From Curtobacterium sp. ER1/6 (GTDB lineage Bacteria; Actinomycetota; Actinomycetes; Actinomycetales; Microbacteriaceae), in contig NZ_MJAK01000005.1 in assembly GCF_001742745.1 (NCBI RefSeq), positions 124,001 to 188,000 on the forward strand: 64,000 bases of DNA, in the 5' to 3' direction. Below the pieces are notes generated by a model, which saw only the letters and a program-made list of their open reading frames with translations, was not told the DNA's origin and made no database searches. The position numbers and the translations under genes are program-made. Of the stretch, positions 42,014-50,497 are shown one piece after another (position 1 is the first letter of the stretch; each line of letters opens with the position of its first letter).

Positions 42014-42660
42014 CGGGCGCCTCCGGTCGTCGTGGTCAGGGTGGTGGGGGCCTCGGCGCGGAAGGCCGCGGCGAAGCGGGAGTCCGGGGCGAGGGCGGCC
42101 ACCTGCTCGGCGTCCGCGACGGTGTCGACGTCGAGGAGGCCGGGCAGCGTGCCGACCGACAGGCCGGCGTCGGTCAGGCGGGCGAGCTGCACGGCGCCGG
42201 TGTCGTCCTGCGACATCGGGACGCCGCGGAGCAGGGCGCCGTCGGGCTCGCGCAGGTAGAGCGACCAGAAGCCGCCGTCGTCGGCCGGGCCGAACCAGGC
42301 GTCGTGGTCCGGGTCGTCGAACACCGGGGCGAGGTGCTCGGGCGTCGCCTGCGGGGTGTCCATGCCGACCAGCAGTGTCGGGCCGGTCATCGCGTCGAAC
42401 ATCGCACCGAGGCGCTCGTCGAGACCGCCGGCCACCTGGTGCAGCACGTCGAAGTCGTCGGTGCCCTCGGGCAGGACGACGCCGTCGTAGAGCAGGACGC
42501 GCCGCGACGCGGGGAGGGCCCGCACCGTCGCGATCGTGTCGGCGAGTGCGGCCGACGCGACGCGCGCGGCACCCTCCGGCGTCAGGGCCGGCGTGAGCCG
42601 GGTCTTGACCTTGCCGGGCAGGCACTCCTTGGCCACGACGACCACCGTGACGTCCGTCAT
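42010..42660 (-). CDS. DUF2064/TIGR04282-type glycosyltransferase-like protein
   Basis: A 216-aa nucleotidyl/glycosyltransferase A-fold protein: VVVAKECLPGKVKTRLTPALTPEGAARVA, then LVGMDTPQATPEHL and GPADDGGFWSLYL. These are the marks of the family found beside GT2 enzymes. Start and stop overlap both neighbours by 4 nt. Confidence 0.88.
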   Translation of the reverse strand: MTDVTVVVVAKECLPGKVKTRLTPALTPEGAARVASAALADTIATVRALPASRRVLLYDGVVLPEGTDDFDVLHQVAGGLDERLGAMFDAMTGPTLLVGMDTPQATPEHLAPVFDDPDHDAWFGPADDGGFWSLYLREPDGALLRGVPMSQDDTGAVQLARLTDAGLSVGTLPGLLDVDTVADAEQVAALAPDSRFAAAFRAEAPTTLTTTTGGAR

Positions 42661-43490
42661 GAACGTGCTCCTTCCGAGGACCCGGCCACGTCGCGGGCGG
42701 GACCGGGCGCGACCACGCGGAGCCGTGCCTCCCGTCCGTACTCGCGCAGCAGACGGGACATGTCGCGGACGGCGTTGACCGTGCCGCGGAGCGTGCCGGT
42801 GACCTTGCTGTCGCCGACGCGCTGGGCGTACCCGATGTCGGACTCGTCGACCCGCCAGCCGGCGGCGTGCGCGGCCAGCACCATCTCGAGCGGGTAGCCG
42901 CTGCGACGGTCCTGCAGGTCGAGCGCGACGAGGTCGGCGCGGCGCATGACGCGCATCGGGCCGAGGTCGCGGAGCCGGTAGCCGGTGGCGCGGCGCATGA
43001 GCACGGCGAGCACGCGGTTCGCGAAGCGCGCGTGCGGCGCCCAGGCACCACGCGTGGTCGGGACGCGCCGACCGAGCGCGAGGTCGGTGCGGCCGTCGGC
43101 GACGCGCGCCACGAGGGCCGGCAGCTCGGCGGGGTCCATCGAGGCGTCGGCGTCGCAGAACGCGACGTACTCGGCGGTGGCGGCGGCGACGCCGGCGGCG
43201 CACGCCGAGCCGAACCCCTTGACGGGTTCGGTGACGACGGTCGCGCCGTGCGCGCGCGCCACGTCGGCGGAGCCGTCGGTCGAGCCGTTGTCGACCACGA
43301 TGGCGCGGTACCCCTCGGGCAGGCGCCCGATGACGCGGGGGAGCGCGTCCGCCTCGTCGAGGCAGGGCAGGATCACGTCGACGGTCATGGTGTCCATTCG
43401 GTGCGGTCCGTCGGATCGACGGGTGCCCGCGTCGGTCCCGCTCGCCTCGGCGGCGGCGGGGTCGTGGTCGTCGGAGGGCGGGCGGTCCAT
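42657..43490 (-). CDS. Family 2 glycosyltransferase
   Basis: A 277-aa GT2: VDVILPCLDEADALPRVIGRLP, VVDNGSTDGSADVA, FCDADASMDPAELP (DxD). First gene of the operon. ATG 43490 is chosen; an upstream GTG (43514) is also possible, 12 nt after TAACCT (complement 43527-43532). Dolichol-P-mannose-synthase-like; acceptor unknown. Confidence 0.88.
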   Translation of the reverse strand: MDRPPSDDHDPAAAEASGTDAGTRRSDGPHRMDTMTVDVILPCLDEADALPRVIGRLPEGYRAIVVDNGSTDGSADVARAHGATVVTEPVKGFGSACAAGVAAATAEYVAFCDADASMDPAELPALVARVADGRTDLALGRRVPTTRGAWAPHARFANRVLAVLMRRATGYRLRDLGPMRVMRRADLVALDLQDRRSGYPLEMVLAAHAAGWRVDESDIGYAQRVGDSKVTGTLRGTVNAVRDMSRLLREYGREARLRVVAPGPARDVAGSSEGARS

Positions 43491-43707
43491 GTACTCGACG
43501 TAACACGAAGACACAGCCCGGGGTACAGGTTAGCCGTCCCCCGCCGGTCACTCCGTGCGCCCAGTGGATGCCGTGTCCCGCTTCCGGGGGACAGCCGGGA
43601 GGCCCGGATCGCCTCCGCACGACGGCGCACCCGGTCGGGTGGCCGGTCCTGGCGGGATCGTGGCGGCTCGCGCAGGCTGTGCCGAGTCTCAGCACCCAGC
43701 CGGCCGC

Positions 43708-43742
43708 GCGGACGCGGCCGGGAGTGCCCCGGCCGCGTCCGC
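43708..43742. terminator. Perfect 15-bp terminator after the epimerase gene
   Basis: GCGGACGCGGCCGGG (43708-43722) is complementary to 43728-43742, with a 5-nt loop, 5 bp past the epimerase stop. The rest of 43515-43707 shows no gene. Confidence 0.8.
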
Positions 43743-43746
43743 GGGG

Positions 43747-44820
43747 TCAGCGCTGGACGGCGGCGCGCAGCGGGGCGGTCGCGAACGCGCGCATGCCCTG
43801 CTCGAAGTCCACCTGTGCCTGCCACCCGAGCTCGGCGCGGATGCGGTCCGACGACGCCGTCACGTGGCGGACGTCGCCGAGCCGGTACTCGCCGGTGACG
43901 ACGGGCTGCGGCCCGTCCGGTCCGGCGATCGCCGACGCCATGTCGCCGATGGTGTGCACGACACCCGACCCGACGTTGTAGGCGCGGAAGGTCTCGGCGG
44001 GCAGTTCCGCGGTCGCGGCGATCGAGGCGACGTTCGCTCCGGCGACGTCGTCGACGTGCACGAAGTCGCGCCGCTGCCGGCCGTCCTCGAAGACCCGGGG
44101 TGCCTCGCCGCGGGCCAGCGCCGAGCGGAACAGCGAGGCGACCCCGGCGTACGGGGTGTTCGACGGCATGCCCGGTCCGTACACGTTGTGGTAGCGCAGG
44201 GCGATCGCGGTGCCGCCGGTCGCGCGGGCCCACGACGACGCCAGGTGCTCCTGCGCGACCTTCGTCTGCGCGTACACGTTGCGGGGGTCGAGCGCGGCCG
44301 ACTCGTCGATGAGGCCCGGGACGAGCGCCCGCCCGTCGGGGCCGATCGGGTCGAAGCGCCCCGCGTCGAGGTCCTCGCGGCGACGGGCCGGCGGTCGCAC
44401 CGGCTCGCCGTCGGCGGTCTCGTACGCGCCCTCGCCGTAGACCACCATCGAGCTCGCGACCACGAGGCGGCCGATGCCGTGCCGGTCCATGCCCGCCAGG
44501 ACGTGGGCGGTACCGGCGTCGTTCGACGAGACGTAGTCGGGGGCGTCCTGGAAGTCGACCCCGAGACCGACCTTCGCCGCCTGGTGGCAGACGACGTCGA
44601 CGCCGTCGAGCGCGGCCTCGAGGGCGACGCGGTCGCGGACGTCGCCGTGCACGAAGGACAGGCCCTGCTGCTCGTGGGCGCGGAGGACCTCGCCGGGGTC
44701 GCCGTGCACGTCGTCGCGCAGCGAGTCGAGGATGCGGACCTCGTGCCCCTCGGCGAGGGCGCGGCGGACGATCGTGGAGCCGATGAAGCCGGCGCCGCCG
44801 GTGACGAGCAGGCGGCTCAT
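43747..44820 (-). CDS. NAD-dependent epimerase/dehydratase (extended SDR)
   Basis: A 357-aa sugar-nucleotide epimerase-like protein: GGAGFIGSTIV, NDAGTAHVL, catalytic YAQTK, RYHNVYGPGMPSNTPYAGVAS. ATG 44820 overlaps the MTAP stop by 4 nt. A UDP-glucose 4-epimerase-like activity is likely but not provable. Confidence 0.88.
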   Translation of the reverse strand: MSRLLVTGGAGFIGSTIVRRALAEGHEVRILDSLRDDVHGDPGEVLRAHEQQGLSFVHGDVRDRVALEAALDGVDVVCHQAAKVGLGVDFQDAPDYVSSNDAGTAHVLAGMDRHGIGRLVVASSMVVYGEGAYETADGEPVRPPARRREDLDAGRFDPIGPDGRALVPGLIDESAALDPRNVYAQTKVAQEHLASSWARATGGTAIALRYHNVYGPGMPSNTPYAGVASLFRSALARGEAPRVFEDGRQRRDFVHVDDVAGANVASIAATAELPAETFRAYNVGSGVVHTIGDMASAIAGPDGPQPVVTGEYRLGDVRHVTASSDRIRAELGWQAQVDFEQGMRAFATAPLRAAVQR

Positions 44821-45683
44821 GCGCCGACCGCCTTGCGGAGCACGCTCTCGCTGGCGTCCGAGGGCACGAGCTCGCGGGGCGTCCAGTCGTCGGGCAGTGC
44901 GGCGACGACGTCACCGATGGCGCGCACGATGACCTCGTTGGCGCGGGCAAGGCGCTCCATGACGGCGGCATGGGTGACCGGGGCCTCGGCGGGTGCGGTG
45001 TCGTCTGCGCTGGGTGCCAGGCCGGCGTCGGCGTCGGTGACGTACGACAGGTTGACGGTGCCGATGCCGAGCTCCGCGGCGAGCGGGACCTCGGGCGTCA
45101 TCGTCATGTTGATCGTGTGGCCGCCGGCCTCGCGCATCCACACCGACTCGGCGCGGGTCGAGAAGCGCGGGCCCTGGATCACGACGCACGTACCGGTCGG
45201 ACGGAACGGCACGTCGAGCGCGGCGATGGCGTCGATCGCGGCGCGGCGGAGCACCGGGTCGAAGGGGTCCGCGAAGGACAGGTGCTGCACCTGGTCCTCG
45301 AAGAAGGTGTCGGCGCGACCCCACGTGCGGTCGATCAGCTGGTCGGTCACGACGAACGTGCCCGGCGCGTAGTCCGGGTGCAGGCCGCCCACGGCGCTCG
45401 ACGAGACGATCGCACGGACGCCGAGCGAGCGGAGCGCCCAGACGTTCGCACGGTGGTTGATCAGGTGCGGCGCGACCGAGTGCTCGCGGCCGTGCCGGGT
45501 GAGGAACGCCACGCGCTTGCCCGACATCGTGCCGACCGTGATCGGGCTGGAGGTCGGACCGAACGGGGTCGCGACGTCGATCTCGTCGGCCGTGCCCTCC
45601 TCGAAGAGGCGGTAGAGGCCGGAGCCCCCGATCACCCCGATGCGAGCGGTCGTTCCGTCCACGGGCGGTTCGGTCGTGGTCAC
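44817..45683 (-). CDS. mtnP: S-methyl-5'-thioadenosine phosphorylase-like
   Basis: A 288-aa PNP/MTAP enzyme: GVIGGSGLYRL, FLTRHGREHSVAPHLINHRANVWALRSLGV, SSAVGGL, IQGPRFSTRAES, and NMTMTPEVPLAAELG. Releases adenine from methylthioadenosine in methionine salvage. GTG 45683 follows GAGGACC. Purine-nucleoside phosphorylase activity cannot be excluded. Confidence 0.88.
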   Translation of the reverse strand: MTTTEPPVDGTTARIGVIGGSGLYRLFEEGTADEIDVATPFGPTSSPITVGTMSGKRVAFLTRHGREHSVAPHLINHRANVWALRSLGVRAIVSSSAVGGLHPDYAPGTFVVTDQLIDRTWGRADTFFEDQVQHLSFADPFDPVLRRAAIDAIAALDVPFRPTGTCVVIQGPRFSTRAESVWMREAGGHTINMTMTPEVPLAAELGIGTVNLSYVTDADAGLAPSADDTAPAEAPVTHAAVMERLARANEVIVRAIGDVVAALPDDWTPRELVPSDASESVLRKAVGA

Positions 45684-45799
45684 GTGGTCCTCCACAGGTC
45701 CTTCAGGATGTCCTCGGCGCGTGGTGCGCCCTGGATACGCTACTGACGCCCCTCCGGAAGTGACCGGGAGCGGGCATTCCCACGGGTTCGGAGGCACGG

Positions 45800-47050
45800 G
45801 TGCGCACGATCGGTCAGCATCGCGACGAGGTCGCCGCGCTCCTCGCACCCGCGCTCGCGCAGCGTGGTGCGGAGACGGTCGCGATCGACACCCTGGCGGA
45901 CGGCGTCGGCGCCGGTCGGGGCCACCGTGTCCTCGCCGCCGCGGTGACGGCGCCCGTGCCGTTGCCCGTGTTCGACAACAGTCAGATGGACGGGTTCGCC
46001 GTACGCGCCGCCGAGTCCGGTCGGTCCGTCCGGGTGGTGGACCCGATCCCCGCCGGTGCCGTCCCCGTGCCGCTGGCCCCGGGGACCGCGGCGCCGATCA
46101 TGACCGGTGCGCGCATCCCCGACGGTGCCGACGCGGTCGTGCCGGTCGAGGAGACCGCCCCGGGCGCGTTCCCCGCGGCCCTGGCGCTCGCCGAGCTCAC
46201 CGTGCCGGACGGCACGACCACGGGCACCTTCGTCCGGACCGTCGGCAGCGACGTGCGGCGCGGAGCGGAGCTCGCCCCGGCGGGTGCCCCCGTGACGCCG
46301 GCGCTGCTCGGGACGCTCGCCGCCGCCGGCATCGACGTGGTCGACGTGGTGCGGCCCGTGCGCGTGCTCGTCGTCTCGACGGGCAGCGAGCTGGCGGACG
46401 GTCGTGTCGGGCGCGGCGGTGCCGGGGGCGGTGGAGCGGGTGCGATGATCCGCGACGCGAACGGCGTCGCCCTGCGGGCCGCCCTGGCCGAGGTCGCTGC
46501 CGCGGCGCGGACCGTCCGGCTCACCGACGACGTCGACGCCTTCCTGCCCGCGCTCGAGGACGCCGTGGGGGAGTGGGCCGACCTCGTGCTCACCACCGGC
46601 GGGATCAGCGCCGGGGCGTACGAGGTCGTGCGCCAGACGCTCGAGCCGCTCGGCCTCGCCGTCACCCCGGTCGCGATGCAGCCCGGCGGCCCGCAGGCGC
46701 TCGGCCGGCTCCCGCTCGCCGGACGCCGGGTGCCCGTCGTCGCGTTCCCCGGAAACCCCGTCTCGGCGCTCGTCTCGTTCGAGGTGTTCCTGCGGCCGGT
46801 GCTCGCAGCGGTCGTCGGCGCTCCCGACCGGGCGGCGCAGGAGTTCCCCGCGGCGGAGTCGGCGACGTCGCCGATCGCCAAGCACCAGGTGCGCCGCGGC
46901 ATGGTCGTCGACGACCGTGTGCACTTCGTCGGCGGACCGAGCTCCCACCTGCTCGGGCACCTCGCCGCCGCGACCCACCTCGTCCACGTCCCGGTCGGTA
47001 CCGACACCGTCGAGCCCGGGGACCCGCTGACCGTCTGGAGCCTGCGATGA
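45800..47050 (+). CDS. moeA: Molybdopterin molybdotransferase MoeA
   Basis: A 416-aa protein that inserts molybdate into adenylated molybdopterin: FDNSQMDGFAVRAAE, IMTGARIPDGADAVVPVEE, TGSEL, TTGGISAGAYE, FPGNPVSALVSFE. GTG 45800 follows GGAGGC. First gene of a four-gene operon; TACGCT near 45735 may be the -10. Confidence 0.96.
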   Translation: MRTIGQHRDEVAALLAPALAQRGAETVAIDTLADGVGAGRGHRVLAAAVTAPVPLPVFDNSQMDGFAVRAAESGRSVRVVDPIPAGAVPVPLAPGTAAPIMTGARIPDGADAVVPVEETAPGAFPAALALAELTVPDGTTTGTFVRTVGSDVRRGAELAPAGAPVTPALLGTLAAAGIDVVDVVRPVRVLVVSTGSELADGRVGRGGAGGGGAGAMIRDANGVALRAALAEVAAAARTVRLTDDVDAFLPALEDAVGEWADLVLTTGGISAGAYEVVRQTLEPLGLAVTPVAMQPGGPQALGRLPLAGRRVPVVAFPGNPVSALVSFEVFLRPVLAAVVGAPDRAAQEFPAAESATSPIAKHQVRRGMVVDDRVHFVGGPSSHLLGHLAAATHLVHVPVGTDTVEPGDPLTVWSLR

Positions 47051-47562
47051 CCGACGACCACGCTGCCGAGCCGTTTGGCGCCGACCTGACCGGCGCTGAC
47101 CTCTCCCACGTCCGGTCCGACGGGTCCGCGCACATGGTGGACGTGTCCGACAAGGACGTCACCGCGCGCAGCGCCACGGCCACCGCCACCCTGGTGACCC
47201 GGGCCGACGTGGTCGCGCGGATCATCGACGGGTCGCTGCCGAAGGGCGAGGTCATCGGCACCGCCCGGATCGCGGCGATCATGGCGGTGAAGAAGACGTC
47301 CGATCTCGTGCCGCTGTGCCACCCGCTGCCGATCGCGGGCGTCGAGGTCGACATCACCGGGGCGGGCGACCGCGTGCACATCGAGGTCGCCGTCCGGACC
47401 ACCTCGCGCACCGGCGTCGAGATGGAGGCGCTGACCGGCGCGAGCGTCGCCGCCCTGACCGTGTACGACATGGTGAAGGCCGTCGACCGTGCGGCCGTGA
47501 TCACGGACGTCCGGGTGCTCGAGAAGCACGGCGGACGCTCCGGGGACTGGAGCGCTCGATGA
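47047..47562 (+). CDS. moaC: Cyclic pyranopterin monophosphate synthase MoaC
   Basis: A 171-aa enzyme completing the first step of molybdopterin synthesis: MVDVSDKDVTARSATA, TARIAAIMAVKKTSDLVPLCHPLPI, GVEMEALTGASVAALTVYDMVKA. ATG overlaps moeA stop by 4 nt. Has a short extra N-terminus. Confidence 0.97.
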   Translation: MTDDHAAEPFGADLTGADLSHVRSDGSAHMVDVSDKDVTARSATATATLVTRADVVARIIDGSLPKGEVIGTARIAAIMAVKKTSDLVPLCHPLPIAGVEVDITGAGDRVHIEVAVRTTSRTGVEMEALTGASVAALTVYDMVKAVDRAAVITDVRVLEKHGGRSGDWSAR

Positions 47563-48071
47563 CGTCCGAACCGACCAGGGGCCGCGCCGGCGTGGTCGTC
47601 GTGTCCACGCAGGCGGCGACGGACGCCTCGCTCGACAGCACCGGCCCGACGATCGCCGCCTGGCTCCGCGAGCGGGGCTTCACGGTCGCCGAGCCGACGA
47701 TCGTGCCGGACGGCGGTGCGATCGCCGAGACCGTCACCGCCGAGCTGCTCGCCGACGCGAGGGTCGTCGTGACCACGGGCGGGACCGGCGTCACCCCGAC
47801 GGACCGGACGCCCGAGGCCGTCGCGCCCCTCATCGACCTGGAGCTCCCGGGTCTCGTGGAGGAGATCCGCCGGCGGGGCCTCGCCGGTGCCGGCCCGACG
47901 GCGCTCCTCAGCCGTGGTGTCGCGGGCATCGCCGGCGGCCGCACGCTCGTGCTGACCCTGCCCGGTTCCCGTGGCGGGGTGGCCGACGGGCTCGCGGTGC
48001 TCGACGGCGTGCTCGACCACGTCCTCGCGCAGCTGCACGGCGCCGGGCACGCACCCCGGAGCGCGTCGTGA
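47559..48071 (+). CDS. moaB: MoaB/Mog-family molybdopterin adenylyltransferase
   Basis: A 170-aa protein with VVTTGGTGVTPTDRTPEAV and SRGVAGIAGGRTLVLTLPGSRGGVADGL, the MogA/MoaB signatures. It activates molybdopterin by adenylation before MoeA acts. Overlaps both neighbours by 4 nt. Confidence 0.95.
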   Translation: MTSEPTRGRAGVVVVSTQAATDASLDSTGPTIAAWLRERGFTVAEPTIVPDGGAIAETVTAELLADARVVVTTGGTGVTPTDRTPEAVAPLIDLELPGLVEEIRRRGLAGAGPTALLSRGVAGIAGGRTLVLTLPGSRGGVADGLAVLDGVLDHVLAQLHGAGHAPRSAS

Positions 48072-48496
48072 GCGGGGAACGCGTCGTCATCGCCGACGTG
48101 GTGGACCGGGTCATCACCGTCGACGAGGTCTCGGACGCCGTCGCCACCGACCGCGACGGCGCGGTCGTGACCTTCGCCGGGGTCGTCCGCGACCACGACG
48201 ACGGCAAGGGCGTGACCGCACTCGACTACGAGCGGCACCCGAGCGCCGGCGACGTGATCGCCGAGGTCGCCCGGTCGATCGCCGTCGACCACCCCGAGGT
48301 CCGCATCGCCGTGCTGCACCGCGTCGGCGCGCTCGGCATCGGGGACGTGGCGCTCGCCGCCGCCGTGTCTTCGCCGCACCGGGCGGAGGCGTTCGCGGCG
48401 TGTGCAGCCCTGATCGACCTGGTGAAGGAGCGCACGCCGATCTGGAAGCGCCAGGAGTTCACGGACGGCACGGACGAGTGGGTGGCTGCGCTGTGA
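48068..48496 (+). CDS. moaE: Molybdopterin synthase catalytic subunit MoaE
   Basis: A 142-aa protein: AVVTFAGVVRDHDDGKGVTALDYERHPSAGD, HRVGALGIGDVALAAAVSSPHRAEAF, and PIWKRQEFTDGTDEWV, with the catalytic Lys. MoaD and MoaA are not in this cluster. GTG overlaps the moaB stop. Confidence 0.97.
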   Translation: MSGERVVIADVVDRVITVDEVSDAVATDRDGAVVTFAGVVRDHDDGKGVTALDYERHPSAGDVIAEVARSIAVDHPEVRIAVLHRVGALGIGDVALAAAVSSPHRAEAFAACAALIDLVKERTPIWKRQEFTDGTDEWVAAL

Positions 48497-48530
48497 TGCA
48501 GTACGGCGTCGTGCCGACCGGCGGTGGCCG

Positions 48531-49172
48531 TTGAGCGACACTGTGGCGGCAGCCGAGCACCGGTGGGACCTCGCCGAGCAGCGCGCTCGACTCGTGCTGC
48601 GACGGTTCGCGGCGGGGCGAGGGCCTCGTCCCGCTCGACGGGCCCTGCTCGTGTCCGTCAGTGTCGTCGTCGAGCTGGCACTGCTCGTCACCGCGGTCGT
48701 GCTGCCGCCGGACGCGCCCGTCCGGTGGCTGCTCGCCACCGTGGTGGCATCCGTGGCACTGATCGTGTTCATCGCATCGGTGATCGTGGCGGTCCGCCGA
48801 CGCGGGACCCCGGATCGACAGCCGGTCATCGGATCGCTCTCAGCGCGGGAGCAGCGCGCCGTCAAGCGAGTCGTCCGTGGTCGCGGAACCGCTCCCGACG
48901 ACCGGCGCACCGTGGTCCGCGCAGCCGCGGTGCAGATGGCGGCGGCCGACGGACTGCCCGGCCTGTACGCGTACCCGGTCCTCTGGAGCGCGCTGGCAGC
49001 GTCCGGAGTGAGCTCCTTGTCGGTCCTGTACCTCCTCCCGGCCGTGGCCGCGGTCGGGAGTCTCGTCGGCACCGCCCGTGACGCAGCGCTGGCCCGACGT
49101 CTGCTCGCCGACGAACCCGCGACCGGCCCTGGCAGCTGTGGAGCCCCGCAGGAGACCGACGCAGGATCGTGA
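48531..49172 (+). CDS. Multi-TM hypothetical protein
   Basis: A 213-aa protein with two N-terminal TMs (about 40-85), a soluble IGSLSAREQRAVKRVVRG block, and two C-terminal TMs (about 145-180). The block and C-terminal half resemble the gene at 49628. TTG 48531 start has little RBS; GTG 48542 is an alternative. Confidence 0.65.
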   Translation: MSDTVAAAEHRWDLAEQRARLVLRRFAAGRGPRPARRALLVSVSVVVELALLVTAVVLPPDAPVRWLLATVVASVALIVFIASVIVAVRRRGTPDRQPVIGSLSAREQRAVKRVVRGRGTAPDDRRTVVRAAAVQMAAADGLPGLYAYPVLWSALAASGVSSLSVLYLLPAVAAVGSLVGTARDAALARRLLADEPATGPGSCGAPQETDAGS

Positions 49173-49229
49173 TCCCGGCACCCGTTCAGGGCGTGGTCCC
49201 GCACTCGGCGGATCCATAGACTCCCGAAC

Positions 49230-49628
49230 ATGAGCGTTCTGCTGTACGGCGCGGGGATCGTGCTGCTCGTCTTCGCCCTGATCGACATCATCACGAGGGG
49301 CGACGACCAGGTCCGTGGGCTCCCGAAGTTCGCCTGGATCCTCATCTGCATCTTCCTGCCCCTGGTCGGCAGCATCGTGTGGTTCGCCGTCGGGCACGAC
49401 TGGAGCGCGAACGACCGGAACCACGGCCGGTACATCGAGCCGAACCGCCACGAGGACCGGTACGCCAGCATCGGCCACGCCCGCGCGGCGCACGGCGACA
49501 AGCGCGTGAACGGCACCGAGCAGGAGCTCGCCGAGCTCGAGCGGGAGATCGAGTACTGGGAGGCCCAGGCGCGGCTGCGCCGTGCGAAGGAGGCCGCCGG
49601 CGAGGGCGACCCGACCGCGGGCAGCTGA
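49230..49628 (+). CDS. PLDc_N-domain membrane protein
   Basis: A 132-aa protein. Two TMs enclose the PLD-nuclease N-terminal motif GLPKFAWILICIFLPLVGSIVWFAVGHD; no nuclease domain follows, only a ~75-aa tail with a coiled coil (QELAELEREIEYWEAQARLRR). ATG 49230 follows TAGACT by 7 nt. Role unknown. Confidence 0.85.
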   Translation: MSVLLYGAGIVLLVFALIDIITRGDDQVRGLPKFAWILICIFLPLVGSIVWFAVGHDWSANDRNHGRYIEPNRHEDRYASIGHARAAHGDKRVNGTEQELAELEREIEYWEAQARLRRAKEAAGEGDPTAGS

Positions 49629-50287
49629 TGCGGCGCGACCCGGACGACCCGATCTCCGACGCGACGTGGGAGACCGTGGCCGAGACCATCGCCGGACGGC
49701 CACTCCCCGCGGTGCGTCGGCGTCGGCAGCAGTGGCGGGTGGTCCTGGTCGTCCTGGTGATGGTCGCCATCGTCGGTGGCGTCTTCGTCGGCGTGTGGTC
49801 CGGACCCGAGATCGACCTGCACACCGAGCCGCGGGACGGCGCCTGGGGCACGGTGGGCGCCGTGTGCCTGGTCGCGTCCCTCGTGGCCTGGGTCGCCGCG
49901 ATCGTCTGGCTGCTCCGCCGCGACGCGTTCCCACCGCTCGGGAACGACCCGACATCTGGCCTTCGGGCGCGCGAGCGACGAGCGATCGACCGGATGGCAC
50001 GCGGTGTCACCGCACGGCCTGACGGACGGACGGACGTGTTGCGCGCCGTGGCGGAGCGGCGACGGCGGGACACCACGGTCAGCGTGGCGTTGGCGCCCGG
50101 CTTCCTGCTCCTCTGGTGCGGGAACCTGTTGACGACCACCTGGTCGACGTTGACCGCGGTCCAGGCCGTCGCGCTGGTCTTCTTCGCGGTCGTCCTCGCC
50201 CTGGCGCTGCGGTGGCGGGCGCAGTACCGGGCCTTCGTCGAGCGCAACCCGCCCCGCGCCGAGCGCGAGCCGGAGCCCGCGGGCTGA
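49628..50287 (+). CDS. Multi-TM hypothetical protein, paralogue of 48531
   Basis: A 219-aa protein with TM pairs at about 40-60 and 73-95, the shared LRARERRAIDRMARG block and two C-terminal TMs. ATG shares one base with the previous stop, so it is coupled to the PLDc_N gene. Confidence 0.7.
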   Translation: MRRDPDDPISDATWETVAETIAGRPLPAVRRRRQQWRVVLVVLVMVAIVGGVFVGVWSGPEIDLHTEPRDGAWGTVGAVCLVASLVAWVAAIVWLLRRDAFPPLGNDPTSGLRARERRAIDRMARGVTARPDGRTDVLRAVAERRRRDTTVSVALAPGFLLLWCGNLLTTTWSTLTAVQAVALVFFAVVLALALRWRAQYRAFVERNPPRAEREPEPAG

Positions 50288-50342
50288 GCCGCGCCTCCCG
50301 GCCGGGCCGAGAGCGGCCGTCCTGCGGTCGCGCACAACGCGG

Positions 50343-50380
50343 AGCACCTCGCGCCACGGAACTCCGTGGCGCGACGTGCT
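50343..50380. terminator. Terminator after the membrane-protein pair
   Basis: AGCAC-C-TCGCGCCACGGA folds onto TCCGTGGCGCGA-C-GTGCT, a 17-bp stem with one mismatch, 56 bp after the gene stop. Confidence 0.75.
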
Positions 50381-50497
50381 GACGCTTGTTCGAGAGCGCA
50401 GCGCACCACGGACCAGCCGAACGCGCCAACGGACGCTCGGCCCCCACAGCACCCCCGGGCGGTACCCGCACCCCGCCGCGCCGCCTACCCTTGACGG

